From NCBI GenBank assembly GCA_023251455.1, contig JAHEYT010000024.1, positions 62,001-126,000 of the forward strand: a stretch of DNA of 64,000 nt, given 5' to 3'. Source of the stretch: Bacteroidota bacterium. Lineage in GTDB: Bacteria; Bacteroidota; Bacteroidia; Bacteroidales; Prolixibacteraceae. The notes beneath the pieces were generated by a model, which searched no databases, had not been told where the DNA came from, and saw nothing but the letters and a program-made list of their open reading frames with translations. A program made the translations under genes and the position numbers. Shown one piece after another: positions 62,890 to 64,000 of the stretch. How positions within the stretch are numbered: the first letter of the stretch is position 1; every line of letters begins with the position of its first letter.

Positions 62890-64000
62890 TTATGGCTTCA
62901 TCCCCATCGCTTTCACATAACCTTCATTCACTTTACAATTACTGAATTTGCAGTTTTCAATCAGCTGAAGCATGGCTTTTTTAACCAATTCCTGATCGGG
63001 ACGGGCTTTCCTTATCTCATCAAATCCGTTTCTCGGACTTTCGGTAAATTCGATGATTTTATCCCAATTCTCCGGCTGTACTATATTCATTACTGAGCTT
63101 GGATTTCCCATCCGTTTAAATGGCCAATACGTCCAGCCAATGTTGTTGCGTTCCATTAATCGGGTCCAGGCGCCAATCCATTGATCAGAATTTTCACCGG
63201 TTTCGCCCATGTATATTGGTAAATTCACAGAATCGCGGAAATTGACAAAATCCTGAATGTTGGCCTGCAAAGTGTCGCACCAATAGCGGTGACAGGTGTA
63301 CATCAATTTATCGTCGAACTTCGAATCGTGAAAAACGGTGAAGTTGCTGTTCCATTGAGCGCCTCCCAACAAAACAATGTGGTTTTTATCCACTTCGCGA
63401 ATGGCAGCTACAGCGCGTTTATATATAGGTTCTAGCGCGGCATTCAGCTTTTCTTTTTCGTCGGGAAAGTAGGTAGCAATAGGTTCGTTCAATAAATCGT
63501 AACCCAGAATAACCGGTTCATTTTTGTAGTGGTCAGCAATCCTCTTCCAGATTTCGGTGAATTGTTGCTGACTGGTTTCGCTGGTCATCAACCACGGATA
63601 GCCATAACTGTCGTCGATGTTATCACCGGTTTGCCCGCCCGGTGCATCGTGCATGTCCAGAATCAGGTAAATATCCGACTCGCGACACCACGACACCAAG
63701 CTATCCAAACGCTGAAACCCATCCTGATTGGAGTTCAACCCCATGTAATCTTCATCGGTAAATAACTTGTAGTGAAACGGTATCCGAATGGTATTCATCC
63801 CTGTTTTGCGAATGTAACGAATGTCGTTGCGGGTAATATAATTGTCCTTAAACTGCTTCCAGAACTCGTTGGTAAAATCGGGGCTCACCATTTCGCAAAA
63901 TGCCTGATTGATCAAACGGGCTGAACTTGTTTTCTTAAACCCGAACATGTAGCCTTCAGGGTTGAGCCAATTGCCCAGATTGATGCCTTGAATGAAAATT
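62890..64000 (-). CDS. glycoside hydrolase family 5 (cellulase-like), 5' end cut by window edge
   Basis: The 352 residues after the first internal ATG plus about 17 more in frame to the right edge (ending INLGNWLNPEGYMFGF) belong to a GH5 endoglucanase/exoglucanase-like TIM barrel. Landmarks: GMNTIRIPFHYKLF, LILDMHDAPGGQ, the acid/base Glu in GYDLLNEPIATYF and the nucleophile Glu in LPIYMGETGENSD, plus GWTYWPFKRMG. The GINLGNWL segment at the edge is the usual beginning of the domain, so only the signal peptide and a few residues are missing. Hydrolyses beta-glucans or related chains; the exact bond is unknown. Confidence 0.92.
   Translation of the reverse strand, partial: IFIQGINLGNWLNPEGYMFGFKKTSSARLINQAFCEMVSPDFTNEFWKQFKDNYITRNDIRYIRKTGMNTIRIPFHYKLFTDEDYMGLNSNQDGFQRLDSLVSWCRESDIYLILDMHDAPGGQTGDNIDDSYGYPWLMTSETSQQQFTEIWKRIADHYKNEPVILGYDLLNEPIATYFPDEKEKLNAALEPIYKRAVAAIREVDKNHIVLLGGAQWNSNFTVFHDSKFDDKLMYTCHRYWCDTLQANIQDFVNFRDSVNLPIYMGETGENSDQWIGAWTRLMERNNIGWTYWPFKRMGNPSSVMNIVQPENWDKIIEFTESPRNGFDEIRKARPDQELVKKAMLQLIENCKFSNCKVNEGYVKAMGMKP

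Overview
The window reads as chromosomal DNA of a Bacteroidota bacterium, most likely a Bacteroidales/Marinilabiliales-type marine or sediment glycan degrader; the rank below phylum is inference. The signs are Bacteroidota promoter boxes (TAnnTTTG, usually TATTTTTG or TATCTTTG, 25-45 nt before start codons), the gliding lipoprotein GldH, an Oar-like TonB-dependent receptor, many secreted glycoside hydrolases, DUF5916 and DUF4097 proteins, and almost no Shine-Dalgarno sequences. No rRNA, tRNA, CRISPR array or transposase gene was recognised.

Layout. 1-10.3 kb: 3' part of metG (minus), a secreted glycine-rich protein, trpB2 behind a putative Trp leader-peptide attenuator, YitT and HD-domain proteins, a class III cyclase-TolB-TPR protein, two small proteins and pgk. 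10.6-16 kb: housekeeping run of holB, ricT-like, gldH, trmB, an alkyltransferase-like gene and mrp. 16.2-22.8 kb: sugar MFS transporter plus ROK sugar kinase, an esterase, yidD and a znuA-znuC-znuB operon ending in a small eight-cysteine protein. 23-31.8 kb: a DUF5916 gene broken by an in-frame amber codon, GH20 hexosaminidase, GH29 fucosidase, a nucleoside-sugar-epimerase-like protein and a fatty-acid desaturase. 32-39 kb: an ECF sigma gene broken by a frameshift, a membrane protein, a large transglutaminase-like lipoprotein, a PQQ-type propeller, two GNATs and a left-handed beta-helix protein. 39.3-44.8 kb: GH3, LamG and GH43-like secreted proteins. 44.9-48.5 kb: an AT-rich accessory patch with an ImmA/IrrE peptidase-PIN nuclease pair, a degenerate 21-nt repeat array, a small membrane protein and a cytidylate-kinase-like protein with a strong Shine-Dalgarno. 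48.8-51.8 kb: ECF sigma, HEAT-repeat anti-sigma and two DUF4097 proteins. 52-64 kb: GNAT-like, DUF2797, ilvE, GH2 beta-galactosidase, nadA, an Oar-like receptor and a GH5 gene running off the right edge.

Together, the exported GH2, GH3, GH5, GH20, GH29 and GH43-like enzymes with the sugar permease and ROK kinase suggest use of fucose-, hexosamine- and galactose-containing glycans and beta-glucans. The enzymes are scattered single genes with their own promoters and terminators; no SusC/SusD pair is present, so this is not a classical polysaccharide utilisation locus. Four families of short inverted-repeat elements (MITE/REP-like) sit between genes; one appears to form the 5' end of a coding region. 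The most interesting signals are the Trp-codon leader plus terminator before trpB2, the two single-lesion broken genes, the ImmA-PIN module and the 21-nt repeat array.
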